Assembly (NCBI GenBank): GCA_963169855.1 | Contig: CAUJCN010000002.1 | Span: 62,001-126,000, forward strand | DNA length: 64,000 nucleotides | Source of the DNA: Patescibacteria group bacterium | Lineage (GTDB): Bacteria; Patescibacteria; Dojkabacteria; J137 | Direction of reading: 5' to 3' | Shown: piece after piece, positions 7,628 to 16,210 of the stretch | How positions within the stretch are numbered: the stretch's first letter is position 1 | Layout: each line of letters starts with the position of its first letter | Notes under the pieces: generated by a model | Database searches by the model: none | What the model was told of the DNA's origin: nothing | Seen by the model: the letters and a program-made list of their open reading frames with translations, nothing else | Made by a program: the position numbers and the translations under genes

Positions 7628-8380
7628 CTATTCAGTCTTGAGAGGAGTTCTTGCATACAAAAAGAAGAACTTTAAAAGTAAACTGATTATTAAGAAGAAA
7701 ATAACTGCGAAGATCGCGATATCTTCAGGATTTCTAATCCAAATTCCTACTGCTGCCCAAACAATTACAAGATAATATGCCTTATCTTTAAATCTACTCA
7801 GCATATACCAACCTAGTAAAGTCGCTACTATAAGCATTGCAGTTGTCCAACTGTGTTGAGAAATTCCAAATCCATCCCACTGAAAAGTATTTAAAACAAT
7901 AGCGACATTAGCTATGGTAGCTACAGAAATCCAACCTAAATATACAGAAAAAACGAGTTTAATTACCCTAGAAACAGTCGAAAGTATAAAAAATTTGTAT
8001 AGATACCCTAAGCTGATCAAAAGTAACACCATAGGGATTATACTCACTTTGATATATTCGTAATGCCAAGTCACTAGCCAAATACAATTTAAAGCTGCTG
8101 CAGAAGTATAAAGTAGTAACGATTTATCAATAATTTCTTTATTCTTTGCATAAGTTAACACCGACCAAATTGCGAAGATTCCAAGCAGTACGTAAATTAA
8201 ACCCCAAATTGAGAAGATAATCCCAGCAGGTGTAAACATTGTTGAATACTTATCCGAAATCGTATTTGTATAAATGTTGTTTAATGGCAAATACGAAGCT
8301 AGAAGATTGAATCCTATAACAAATACGGTTGATAGTACTATGAAAATTGGAACTATATTATTCTGAATCTTTTTGAACAT
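7628..8380 (-). CDS. TspO/MBR-related membrane protein
   Basis: The 250-residue protein has about seven hydrophobic segments. The segment 'SDKYSTMFTPAGIIFSIWGLIY' is typical of tryptophan-rich TspO/MBR-related proteins, as are the scattered Trp residues in 'NCIWLVTWHYEYIKVS' and 'WTTAMLIVATLLGWYM'. It is longer than classical TspO (about 160 residues, five helices), so it belongs to the wider related group whose ligand is unknown. It lies 25 bases upstream of the metallopeptidase-like gene and downstream of a terminator, and may begin this operon. Confidence 0.65.
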   Translation of the reverse strand: MFKKIQNNIVPIFIVLSTVFVIGFNLLASYLPLNNIYTNTISDKYSTMFTPAGIIFSIWGLIYVLLGIFAIWSVLTYAKNKEIIDKSLLLYTSAAALNCIWLVTWHYEYIKVSIIPMVLLLISLGYLYKFFILSTVSRVIKLVFSVYLGWISVATIANVAIVLNTFQWDGFGISQHSWTTAMLIVATLLGWYMLSRFKDKAYYLVIVWAAVGIWIRNPEDIAIFAVIFFLIISLLLKFFFLYARTPLKTE

Positions 8381-8426
8381 AAAACTATACTAAATATCTT
8401 ATTATATATAGAATCCAAATAATAAG

Positions 8427-8466
8427 AAACCCCCCTACGTAGCCTTGGCGGTTAGCAAGGGGGTTA
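8427..8466 (-). terminator. Terminator after the giant surface protein gene
   Basis: On the minus strand AACCCCCT pairs with AGGGGGGTT across an inner GCC/GGC hairpin, followed by TTTCTTATT. It separates the surface protein gene from the TspO-like gene. Confidence 0.75.
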
Positions 8467-8486
8467 ATTCTTATATTAAACTATTA

Positions 8487-11400
8487 TTATTCGTCTCGTC
8501 TTCCAGCGTATAGATATACACCAGTTCCTCCTCCGATAACAATAATTATTAGTAATAGAATCCACCAGTTAAATCCATTTCCTCCGTTATCTTGAACCCC
8601 AAGAACGAAGTTGAAGTTTTCGACAGCGTCATCAGTAATGCTAACTTCTTTATCAGAAGCTCCTAATACCGAGAAGTTGTCTGGAATATCATTTCTATCG
8701 ATTCTGATATTGTAATTTCCAGGACAAATTTCGAATTCATAAGATCCGTCTGCAGCAGTAGTTTCCTCTGCAACAATTACTTCATCTCCGTTTTCGATAT
8801 AGTAAACCTGAACTAGAACTCCAGCAATTCCTTGCTCTCCAGATTCCTGAGTATTGTTTTTATTAATATCATCGAATACTGATCCAGATAGTGTGAATCT
8901 TTCGTCACAAGTCTGAACTCCGCTTCCTAAGATATCTTGTTCATCATCCTCTTCTTCAGAAGGTTCTGGTGTCTGAGGTCCGCTGTTTCCAACTCCTAGA
9001 ACAGATCCTACAATCACTGGAACTGAAGCAACTGCTACATCAGCATCGCTATCAGAAACTGTTACAGTACATACATAGTTTCCAGCAGTTAAATTCATTG
9101 CGTTAGATACAAAGATTGATGATCCAGTATTTACTACAGATCCTGCACATACGCCTCCAAACGTGAAGTTGTAGTTTGGATTTCCTAAGTTGTTTAGACT
9201 TGCTGTAATTGTAAAGCTACTTCCAGCTGTTACGTTTACTGTTCCAGAATTATTAGTTGCTGGAGAGTTTCCAAATAATACTACTGTTGGTAGCAAATCT
9301 GTTATAACCGCAGGATTAACAACTACAGTCTTTTCTGCAGTCGCTGTATCTCCATCAAAGTCTTCAACAGTTACTTTACATGTGTATGAACCTGGAGTTG
9401 CTGGTGTAACAACAAACTCAGCATTTCCTGTACATCCTGCAAAGTTTCCATCAGCCCAAGTGTAAGTAAATGGTGCGTTTCCTCCTAATACATTAGCGTC
9501 CATTGTGATCGCTTCTAGAGTTGTTGAGTCTCCAGGTGTAGTAGCAATTGACACCGAAGGTGCATTGTTTGTTACTGTAACTGTTACAGAATCACATCCG
9601 CACATTCCCTCGCCGTTTCCTGTTGCATAGAATTCAACAACTTCTTCATAATCCTCTGTTAATAGATCATAAACTGGCTCTTCTTCTTCGATTTCACACA
9701 TAACTGGGTGACACCAGTCTCCTTCCCATCCATAATCAACAAAGTCAGCTAATGCCGCAAATGATGCTACCTTAGCATACTTATAGAATGATTCGCTTTC
9801 ACAAACCATTAGAGTAACTTCGTATTCTCCTTCATGAGTGTAAGTATGACTTGGAATTGTAATGTTTCCAGGTGTTGATTGAGAGAATGTTGTGCTTGAT
9901 CCGTCTCCGTAATCAACTACAATTACCCAATCAGAATCGTCAGGAGTTTCTCTGTTATCGCAGTAAACCTCTGATTCAGAAATGCTAAGCAATGTGAATC
10001 CTTCTTCGTATTCTGTCTCGCTCTCACCTTCTATACAACTTGGATCTGAGAACCAACCTGTAAATATTGCTTCTTCACCTTCTGTTATAGTTTGATCACT
10101 TTCAATATCTACAGATGGAATTACATTTTCAATATAGTAATTTACTGAATATATTTCACTTTCATTTCCTGCTTCATCTACAACATAATAAGAAACTTCG
10201 TAAGCTCCTTCGTGAAGGAATGAAGTATCCCAATGTGTAATTCCAGCATCAGCTAACAATTGAGCAATATCCCATGTATATTCTGTGTTTTCAACTAATG
10301 AATCAGCGTAACATCCTAAGTCAGTCTCTCCTATTGGTGACCAAGTCAGATAGAAGCAAACTTCAGCGATATCAAAATTATCGTTTGCAGTCAGATCCCA
10401 TAGTGTTGGAATTGAATCGCCTTCGTAGAATGTTGCATCTTGCAACTGATTTTCTTCAGCAACAGTAGGAGCTGTTGTGTCGATTATAAATGGTCCGTAG
10501 TGAGCTGTACTTGTCCAGTTTCCAACGTTGTCCACTGTGCTTAAATTGAACCACCAAACTCCGTCAGCTAAAGGTGTACTTGTAGCTTCGTTATCAGTTT
10601 CTTCCAAATCCTTTACTTGATCTGGTGTAGAAGGTGCAGGTGTAAAATCGTATGAATATCCATCAACTCCTGATTTATTATCAACGCCTCCGTTTAACCA
10701 TGATACCCAAACAGTATTATCGTTTGAAGGTGTGTTAATTGCAGGATCAGATGTAAATCCTGACGGATCTGCTGAAGGAATCTGAGAATCAACTCTTAAA
10801 TTGTAGATTACATTACTTTCTTCCCAGTGACCTGCAGAGTCTTTGACTCTCATTTGGAAATCATAAACAGAATTGTGTGTTAATCCTGAAAGATTTACTA
10901 CACAAGTTGCGTCTAATCCAACTGGTGTTAATACTCCGTTAATCCAGCCTGACCATAGTAATCTCTTGTATCTAGCCTGACATTCTGTGATAGGACTTAC
11001 AGTATCGGAAACTGTAGATGTTAAAGTAGGCGAACCATTCGTGTAGTTTCCCGAAACCGGAGTTACATTAAATGTATTAAAATCTGGATCTCTACTATCA
11101 GCAATTCTTTCGATAAATTCTCCATATCCGATGTTTCCAACATTGTCCTCAACTCTTACATTAATTTCTAATTCATCTCCATCAGTTTCGAATAAACTTC
11201 CAGATACGCATCTTCCGAATAAGTATAACCCTGGAGTCCAATCTGAGCTTTCTGGGTTTGATACGTTGAAGTTTGTAGTTACTGCACAAGTGAATGGATT
11301 AATTCCCGCAACTGCATCAGAAACGTTTGCTCTGATTAAGAATGCGATTCCATTAACGTATGGGTCATAATCTGCAACAACCTCGATAGGTCCAACTGTA

Positions 11401-13430
11401 GGAGCTGTGTTATCTACAACAATTGTTCTTGAAGTAGCTTTTGTGTTTCCAGCTTCGTCTGTAGCAGCAGTTCTTAAAGTATAAGTTCCATCTGCTAATG
11501 TAGTTGTATCAATATCACAATTGAATGTGAATGATGTTCCCCCGATTGATGAGTCTGCAGGAGTTGATCCGCAAGGCATTAAGAAAACAGTATTAGTATC
11601 GTTGTAAACATTTACAGCAACTCTTTTCAACATCATATTATCTGTAGCGTGAACTTCAACGTTGTACGTTCCACCAACAATCATTCCATCTGAAGAAGGA
11701 TCTACAAATGAAATTCCTGGCTTAGTATTATCAACAAAGAATGTGTTTGTATCCATGCCCCAGGCGATGTCTTCGTCTAGAAACTGAGCTGAGAATACAT
11801 ACATTCCATCTGGGTTTGTAGTTGTATCATAAGCACAAGTTACATCAAGTGAATCTCCTAAAAGATCTGCTCCTGGTGCTTCCTGACAATTTCCTACCAA
11901 GTTAGCAGGTCCGCTTTCGAATGCATCTTTCCAGAATCTTAAGTAGTAGCTGCCCATTCCAGAGTCATCGGTTGCTAAAGCTCTTCCTGTGATCGATCCT
12001 CTAACATAAGAGTTTTCTACAGGTGTAACGATTGTTACAGATGGAGCTTCGTTAGGGATAACTGGGTCCTGTTCGAAGTCGTAAGTAATGTGATTAATCT
12101 GAACTTTGTCTACAACGATGTTCCATGAAGGATTCCAGTTTCCTAATCCAACACTTACAGCTCTTACAACTGCTGAAGGTGTAACACCAGGAATTGAGCT
12201 TAGAGGTTGATTTGAGTCATATCCTCCAGCTGGGTTCCATGAACCCCAGAATAAACCTCCATCAACATCCCATGTCTGCCATACATTATCTAAAACTGTT
12301 TCGTTGTAATAAGGTTCGTAAACAATATATTGATCAATAGATCCGTTTCCTTCATTGTCGATTCCTAATCTGAATGCTGCTCCAGCAAATTCAGGACCAG
12401 ATACTTTCTTAGCGTCGAAACTTAAATTTGTAATTTCGCTTAGAGGAATTTCTACCGATAAAGTAGTTCTGCTTCTAGAAGCTGTAGTTTCGTCTGTAAT
12501 TAGTTCTAATGCTCCAACCGGTAATGGTGAATCTGGTTGAGAAATGAAATTCACTTGAGCTCCACTTTCTGCAACAACAGACCATCCCTGCATTTCTGAA
12601 GGTCTAACAATGTATGTTACTGGATCAGGAGTAGTTGGATTCGAGTAAGTAATAGAACATTCTGCTGACCATCCACTAACGTAAGGTGCAGTTGCTCTAA
12701 CTTTAAATGTATACGTTCCTTCACCTTCTGTGAATGCTCCAACGTAAGAATTTGTTCCTACTGTTGTTGTCCATTCTGGGAGACCAGGTGTTGTAACATG
12801 ATATTCATATTGAGTAGCTCCATCAAATGCATCCCATTGAGCTGTAACATCATAACTTTCTGTTGTAGATCCACAGGCTAATGTTTCTGGAGTTGGGATT
12901 TCCCATCTTAGATTCTGAGGAACACCCTGACAAGCAAATGAATTTAGGCTTGTAACAATATTATAATTTAGAGTATCTAAATTACCGATTGGAGTCATAG
13001 TTGCATCAACAACTCTAACTTCCCATCCTGCTAAACCTGCTGGACTATCTCCGCTGTTATCTAAGAAGATATTTGCGTTGATTCCTGATACATTAAGAGT
13101 TCCTAGAGTTGCAAGGTTGAACCAAGAACTGAATGAACCACCGTTAATAAAGTATCTTCCCTCTAAAGTATATTCGTCGTACCAATTTTGTACGCTTACT
13201 TCAAGACCATCATTTGCAATCGCAGAACCGATTCCGCAAGCATTTCCTCCCACAAGCTGAGATGTAGATTCAACAATATCTACAACTGGTGCTGCAACAG
13301 GAAAACTTACTGGTAGTGGTTCAGCCTTTACATAGCTAATGAAAACCATTGGGTTAATCTGAAGTAAAAGTAGGGATGCGAGAACGGTAGATATGATTAC
13401 ACGCCTCAATCTAGTGGATTGAAAATTCAT
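8487..13430 (-). CDS. Giant cell-surface protein with Ig-like, PKD and SdrD-type repeats
   Basis: About 1,647 residues, using the ATG at 13430, which follows an extended -10 promoter and begins a clear signal sequence ('VIISTVLASLLLLQINPMVF'). The body is a string of beta-sandwich modules. Several Ig-like units carry 'DNTKPGISFVDPSSDG' and 'DNTAPTVGPIEV'. A PKD-like unit has 'YGDGSSTTF ... YTHEGEYEVTL', and further units have 'TPGSYTCKVTVEDFDGD'. Near the end is an SdrD B-like unit ('LSGSVFDDINKNNTQESGEQ'). A C-terminal membrane helix ('WWILLLIIIVIGGGTGVYLY') and RRDE tail anchor it; no LPxTG is seen. Paired cysteines suggest disulfides. A role in adhesion or an S-layer is inferred. Confidence 0.85.
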   Translation of the reverse strand: MNFQSTRLRRVIISTVLASLLLLQINPMVFISYVKAEPLPVSFPVAAPVVDIVESTSQLVGGNACGIGSAIANDGLEVSVQNWYDEYTLEGRYFINGGSFSSWFNLATLGTLNVSGINANIFLDNSGDSPAGLAGWEVRVVDATMTPIGNLDTLNYNIVTSLNSFACQGVPQNLRWEIPTPETLACGSTTESYDVTAQWDAFDGATQYEYHVTTPGLPEWTTTVGTNSYVGAFTEGEGTYTFKVRATAPYVSGWSAECSITYSNPTTPDPVTYIVRPSEMQGWSVVAESGAQVNFISQPDSPLPVGALELITDETTASRSRTTLSVEIPLSEITNLSFDAKKVSGPEFAGAAFRLGIDNEGNGSIDQYIVYEPYYNETVLDNVWQTWDVDGGLFWGSWNPAGGYDSNQPLSSIPGVTPSAVVRAVSVGLGNWNPSWNIVVDKVQINHITYDFEQDPVIPNEAPSVTIVTPVENSYVRGSITGRALATDDSGMGSYYLRFWKDAFESGPANLVGNCQEAPGADLLGDSLDVTCAYDTTTNPDGMYVFSAQFLDEDIAWGMDTNTFFVDNTKPGISFVDPSSDGMIVGGTYNVEVHATDNMMLKRVAVNVYNDTNTVFLMPCGSTPADSSIGGTSFTFNCDIDTTTLADGTYTLRTAATDEAGNTKATSRTIVVDNTAPTVGPIEVVADYDPYVNGIAFLIRANVSDAVAGINPFTCAVTTNFNVSNPESSDWTPGLYLFGRCVSGSLFETDGDELEINVRVEDNVGNIGYGEFIERIADSRDPDFNTFNVTPVSGNYTNGSPTLTSTVSDTVSPITECQARYKRLLWSGWINGVLTPVGLDATCVVNLSGLTHNSVYDFQMRVKDSAGHWEESNVIYNLRVDSQIPSADPSGFTSDPAINTPSNDNTVWVSWLNGGVDNKSGVDGYSYDFTPAPSTPDQVKDLEETDNEATSTPLADGVWWFNLSTVDNVGNWTSTAHYGPFIIDTTAPTVAEENQLQDATFYEGDSIPTLWDLTANDNFDIAEVCFYLTWSPIGETDLGCYADSLVENTEYTWDIAQLLADAGITHWDTSFLHEGAYEVSYYVVDEAGNESEIYSVNYYIENVIPSVDIESDQTITEGEEAIFTGWFSDPSCIEGESETEYEEGFTLLSISESEVYCDNRETPDDSDWVIVVDYGDGSSTTFSQSTPGNITIPSHTYTHEGEYEVTLMVCESESFYKYAKVASFAALADFVDYGWEGDWCHPVMCEIEEEEPVYDLLTEDYEEVVEFYATGNGEGMCGCDSVTVTVTNNAPSVSIATTPGDSTTLEAITMDANVLGGNAPFTYTWADGNFAGCTGNAEFVVTPATPGSYTCKVTVEDFDGDTATAEKTVVVNPAVITDLLPTVVLFGNSPATNNSGTVNVTAGSSFTITASLNNLGNPNYNFTFGGVCAGSVVNTGSSIFVSNAMNLTAGNYVCTVTVSDSDADVAVASVPVIVGSVLGVGNSGPQTPEPSEEEDDEQDILGSGVQTCDERFTLSGSVFDDINKNNTQESGEQGIAGVLVQVYYIENGDEVIVAEETTAADGSYEFEICPGNYNIRIDRNDIPDNFSVLGASDKEVSITDDAVENFNFVLGVQDNGGNGFNWWILLLIIIVIGGGTGVYLYAGRRDE

Positions 13431-13467
13431 ATAAATGAATATAAAAATTACACAGTAAAATAATTCA

Positions 13468-13476
13468 ATTATAGCA
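13468..13476 (-). promoter_or_regulatory. Extended -10 promoter of the surface protein gene
   Basis: TGC-TATAAT on the minus strand is a perfect -10 with the extended TGn motif. No good -35 is seen at 17 bases. The transcript would start near 13461, giving a leader of about 30 bases. Confidence 0.6.
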
Positions 13477-13540
13477 TCAAGATTTTTTTTTGCAGGCAAA
13501 ATACACTATAGGAAAAAAGTCTATATATGAATGAGCTTTG

Positions 13541-13812
13541 CTATTCTGTTTCTAATCGTGTAAACCTAGCAATTTGTTTTCCATTAACTGTTAGTTTCTC
13601 TAAAAAGTTTTCGATAGTTCTAACGAAGTTCACTCCTTCAAATTCTACGTAATCTGGAGAATAGACTACCCCAACTTCTTCTGTAGATTCAATAATTACG
13701 ATATCACTTATTGTATAGGTCTTCTCAACGCTTTTATAGTGAACATATTTATCACCTATATTGATAAGCTTTTTTGCATCTGCAATTTTAAGTTTTCTTC
13801 AGGTGAGTGCAT
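13541..13812 (-). pseudogene. DUF1653-like gene with a single-base frameshift
   Basis: The frame ending at the TAG of 13541 encodes 'KLKIADAKKLINIGDKYVHY' through 'ENFLEKLTVNGKQIARFTRL', which resembles DUF1653 proteins (a small beta-barrel domain of unknown role). It has no start codon of its own. An ATG at 13812 opens 'MHSPEEN' in the neighbouring frame. One missing A in the run GAAGAAAACTTAAAA near 13790-13799 would join the two into a smooth protein of about 90 residues. It may be a recent pseudogene, a programmed frameshift or a sequencing error. The gene lies divergent to the DUF1801 gene. Confidence 0.7.
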
Positions 13813-13858
13813 ACGGTTTAAAGTCGTTATAAAATAATAGTAATTATTGCAGAAAAAT

Positions 13859-14278
13859 ATGCCACAAGCAAAATTAAAAACTCAAACAACTTCAGATGAC
13901 CCAATAAAATTCATTGACTCTGTTGAGGATTTAGAGAAAAAAGAGATGAGCAAAATGATTTTAAAAATGATGGAAAGAGCTACTAAATCTAAGGCGAAGA
14001 TGTGGGGAGAAACTATAGTTGGGTTTGGTGATGTCCATCTAAAGTATGAAAGCGGGAGAGAACTTGATTGGTTTAAAATGGGATTCTCACCAAGAAAAGG
14101 GCAAATGACTTTGTACATCTTGAATGGATCTAATGAACAGAAAAAGCATTTGGACAAACTGGGTAAGTTTACAACTGGAAAAGGTTGTCTTTACATTAAG
14201 AAACTTGAAGATATAAATGTTGATGTTCTAGAAGATCTGATCAACGTTTCCGCAGATAAGGCTTACGGTCAGCAATAA
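13859..14278 (+). CDS. DUF1801 domain protein
   Basis: A 139-residue protein with the DUF1801/YdhG-like pattern 'MWGETIVGFGDVHLKYESGR', 'DWFKMGFSPRKGQMTLYIL' and 'TGKGCLYIKKLEDINVDVLE'. The family has a small alpha-beta fold with no settled biochemical role; some members have been linked to iron handling. I chose the ATG at 13859 over the upstream TTG because the family domain starts soon after it. A 126-base gap with a palindromic repeat follows it. A second DUF1801 protein of a different subgroup lies at 19.9 kb. Confidence 0.85.
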   Translation: MPQAKLKTQTTSDDPIKFIDSVEDLEKKEMSKMILKMMERATKSKAKMWGETIVGFGDVHLKYESGRELDWFKMGFSPRKGQMTLYILNGSNEQKKHLDKLGKFTTGKGCLYIKKLEDINVDVLEDLINVSADKAYGQQ

Positions 14279-14353
14279 AACGATTTAATACATGTCTTGG
14301 TGAGGCTCTCGAACCACACATGTATTTACTACAAATACACAGTAAATCACTAG

Positions 14354-14373
14354 ATTCCTGCATACGCAGGAAT
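14354..14373. repeat. Short palindromic repeat
   Basis: ATTCCTGC-ATAC-GCAGGAAT is a perfect 8-bp inverted repeat with a 4-base loop, followed by GACG. It lies between two convergent genes and could serve as a two-way terminator stem or belong to a dispersed REP-like family. Confidence 0.6.
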
Positions 14374-14404
14374 GACGTTGTTAGGTGAAATTGAGTGTTA
14401 GGTT

Positions 14405-16210
14405 CTACGAGTTTTTCTTTGTTTGGTTGATCAGTTCCAATGCCTGTTTATAATTTACCGGTTCGCTGATTTCTCCGTTTGCGATAAAGAAGATTTCATC
14501 TGCTTTGCTGATTGTATTTAATCTATGAGCAATAATGATCTTTGTTGTTTGTTCTGGTAACTTATCAAGAATTTCTTGTAACAGAGCTTCTGTAACCGTA
14601 TCGATGTTTGCTGTTGCTTCGTCTAAGATTAATAGTTCTGGCTCTCGTAAGATAACTCTCAAGAATGCAATTAGTTGTTTTTGACCTAACGAAACGCTAT
14701 CACTTGCATTAGCCACTTCTGTCCCTAATCCATTTGGGAATCTTTCAATTAAACCTTCTAATCCCTTTTCTTTAAGAAGTGTTGTTAGTTTCTCTTCATC
14801 ATATCCCTGGTACTTATCGTTTGAATAAAGAATATTATCCATGATTGTTCCCTGGAATAAGAATGGTTCTTGTAAAATGAATCCAACTTTTTTAGCCAAT
14901 GACTCTTTATCGTAACTTTTGATATTCTTTCCATTCAAAAGAATTTCTCCTTCAACTGGATCGTATAATCTAGAAACCAATGCTGCCGTTGTGCTTTTTC
15001 CTCCTCCTGTTGGTCCAACAAGAGCATAAATTTTTCCCCTTTGTAGTTCTAAGTTCTCTTTCTTTAATATCATTTGTTCCGGATTGTACCCAAAACTAAC
15101 ATCTTTAAACTGTATTATTGGAGCCGATTTATCTTCATTTCTTGAATCTTCGATTACAGTTAAATTACTTTCTAGTTTCAATAAGTGAGAAATTCTTGCC
15201 CAGGCAGCTAAAGAAACTTGAATTGATGAAAAAAGTTGAGCCATAATTCTGAGTGGAGAATAGAATCTGTCAACGTATAGTGCGTAACTAACAAGTGTTC
15301 CGAACTCTAAAGCGCTAGTGAAGCTAATTCCTAAGAAGGAGAACACTCCGGTTAAAATCAAATTAATTCCTACGAAGTAAACTGAGAATAAAGCTAGGTT
15401 TCCAGCCATATCGTAAATCGGAGTAAGAATATTATTTAAAATCCCAGCTTTTGTGTTAGCTTGTTTGTTTTCTTCGTTTACGTCTTTGAAGGATTCCCGG
15501 AAGTAATCTTTTCTATTGAATGCTACTACAACTTTATAATTTGTTAAGCTCTCTTGAATTTCTGCTGATAGATTTCCAGTAGACTTCAAAGCCGATTTAT
15601 TTGCTCTATTAAGCATTCCACCTACAAAAGTAGTAATTACAAAAAGAATAATTGAAAAAGATAGACTGAAAATTCCTAGAATTGGATTAATTACTAACAT
15701 TGCTCCTGCAACTCCGATCATCACAAATACATTTCCTATAAATCTCAAAAGAGTTTCTGAGAATGCCTGATTTAGCTTATCTGTATCGCTATTAATTCTG
15801 GAAATCAAATCCCCTGATTTATTTTCATTAAAGAATGCCAATGGTAGTGATTGAATTTTTTCGAAGATTTTTGCTCTAAGTTTCGCCAGTAGTTCTTGAC
15901 CGATGAATCCCATCAAAAGAATTTGAAAGTAACTAGCAATACTTGCTCCAATAAATAAAACCAGTATTCCAATAACTGCCTGTAAAAGTGCGTCCTTATC
16001 TCTATTTGCTAGAGCAGCTTGAGAAGCGTCTCCAATCATATTTGGAGTAACAATGTTAATTACAGAACCTAACAATACAAAGAATAGTGCAATTGCTGCG
16101 AGAAGAAGAATTCTTTTACCAAACCCTCCTGTAAACTGATTTAATTCTCTAACTAGAGTAATAAATGATACTCGCTTTTCGTTGTTTTCGTCGCTTAATT
16201 TGTAGTTCAT
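14405..16210 (-). CDS. ABC exporter half-transporter (catalytic Walker B subunit)
   Basis: A 601-residue half-transporter with an N-terminal six-helix exporter domain (about 30-320) and a C-terminal ATPase domain. Walker A is GPTGGGKST (about 398), Walker B is LLILDEA with the catalytic Glu (about 524), and the H-loop is IIAHRL (about 556). The signature is degenerate: VSLGQ instead of LSGGQ (about 503). It is the second gene of a pair overlapping by 4 bases. The partner has a good signature but a degenerate Walker B and H-loop, which is the known arrangement of heterodimeric exporters such as TM287/288 and BmrCD. The substrate, perhaps a drug or lipid, is unknown. Confidence 0.9.
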   Translation of the reverse strand: MNYKLSDENNEKRVSFITLVRELNQFTGGFGKRILLLAAIALFFVLLGSVINIVTPNMIGDASQAALANRDKDALLQAVIGILVLFIGASIASYFQILLMGFIGQELLAKLRAKIFEKIQSLPLAFFNENKSGDLISRINSDTDKLNQAFSETLLRFIGNVFVMIGVAGAMLVINPILGIFSLSFSIILFVITTFVGGMLNRANKSALKSTGNLSAEIQESLTNYKVVVAFNRKDYFRESFKDVNEENKQANTKAGILNNILTPIYDMAGNLALFSVYFVGINLILTGVFSFLGISFTSALEFGTLVSYALYVDRFYSPLRIMAQLFSSIQVSLAAWARISHLLKLESNLTVIEDSRNEDKSAPIIQFKDVSFGYNPEQMILKKENLELQRGKIYALVGPTGGGKSTTAALVSRLYDPVEGEILLNGKNIKSYDKESLAKKVGFILQEPFLFQGTIMDNILYSNDKYQGYDEEKLTTLLKEKGLEGLIERFPNGLGTEVANASDSVSLGQKQLIAFLRVILREPELLILDEATANIDTVTEALLQEILDKLPEQTTKIIIAHRLNTISKADEIFFIANGEISEPVNYKQALELINQTKKNS

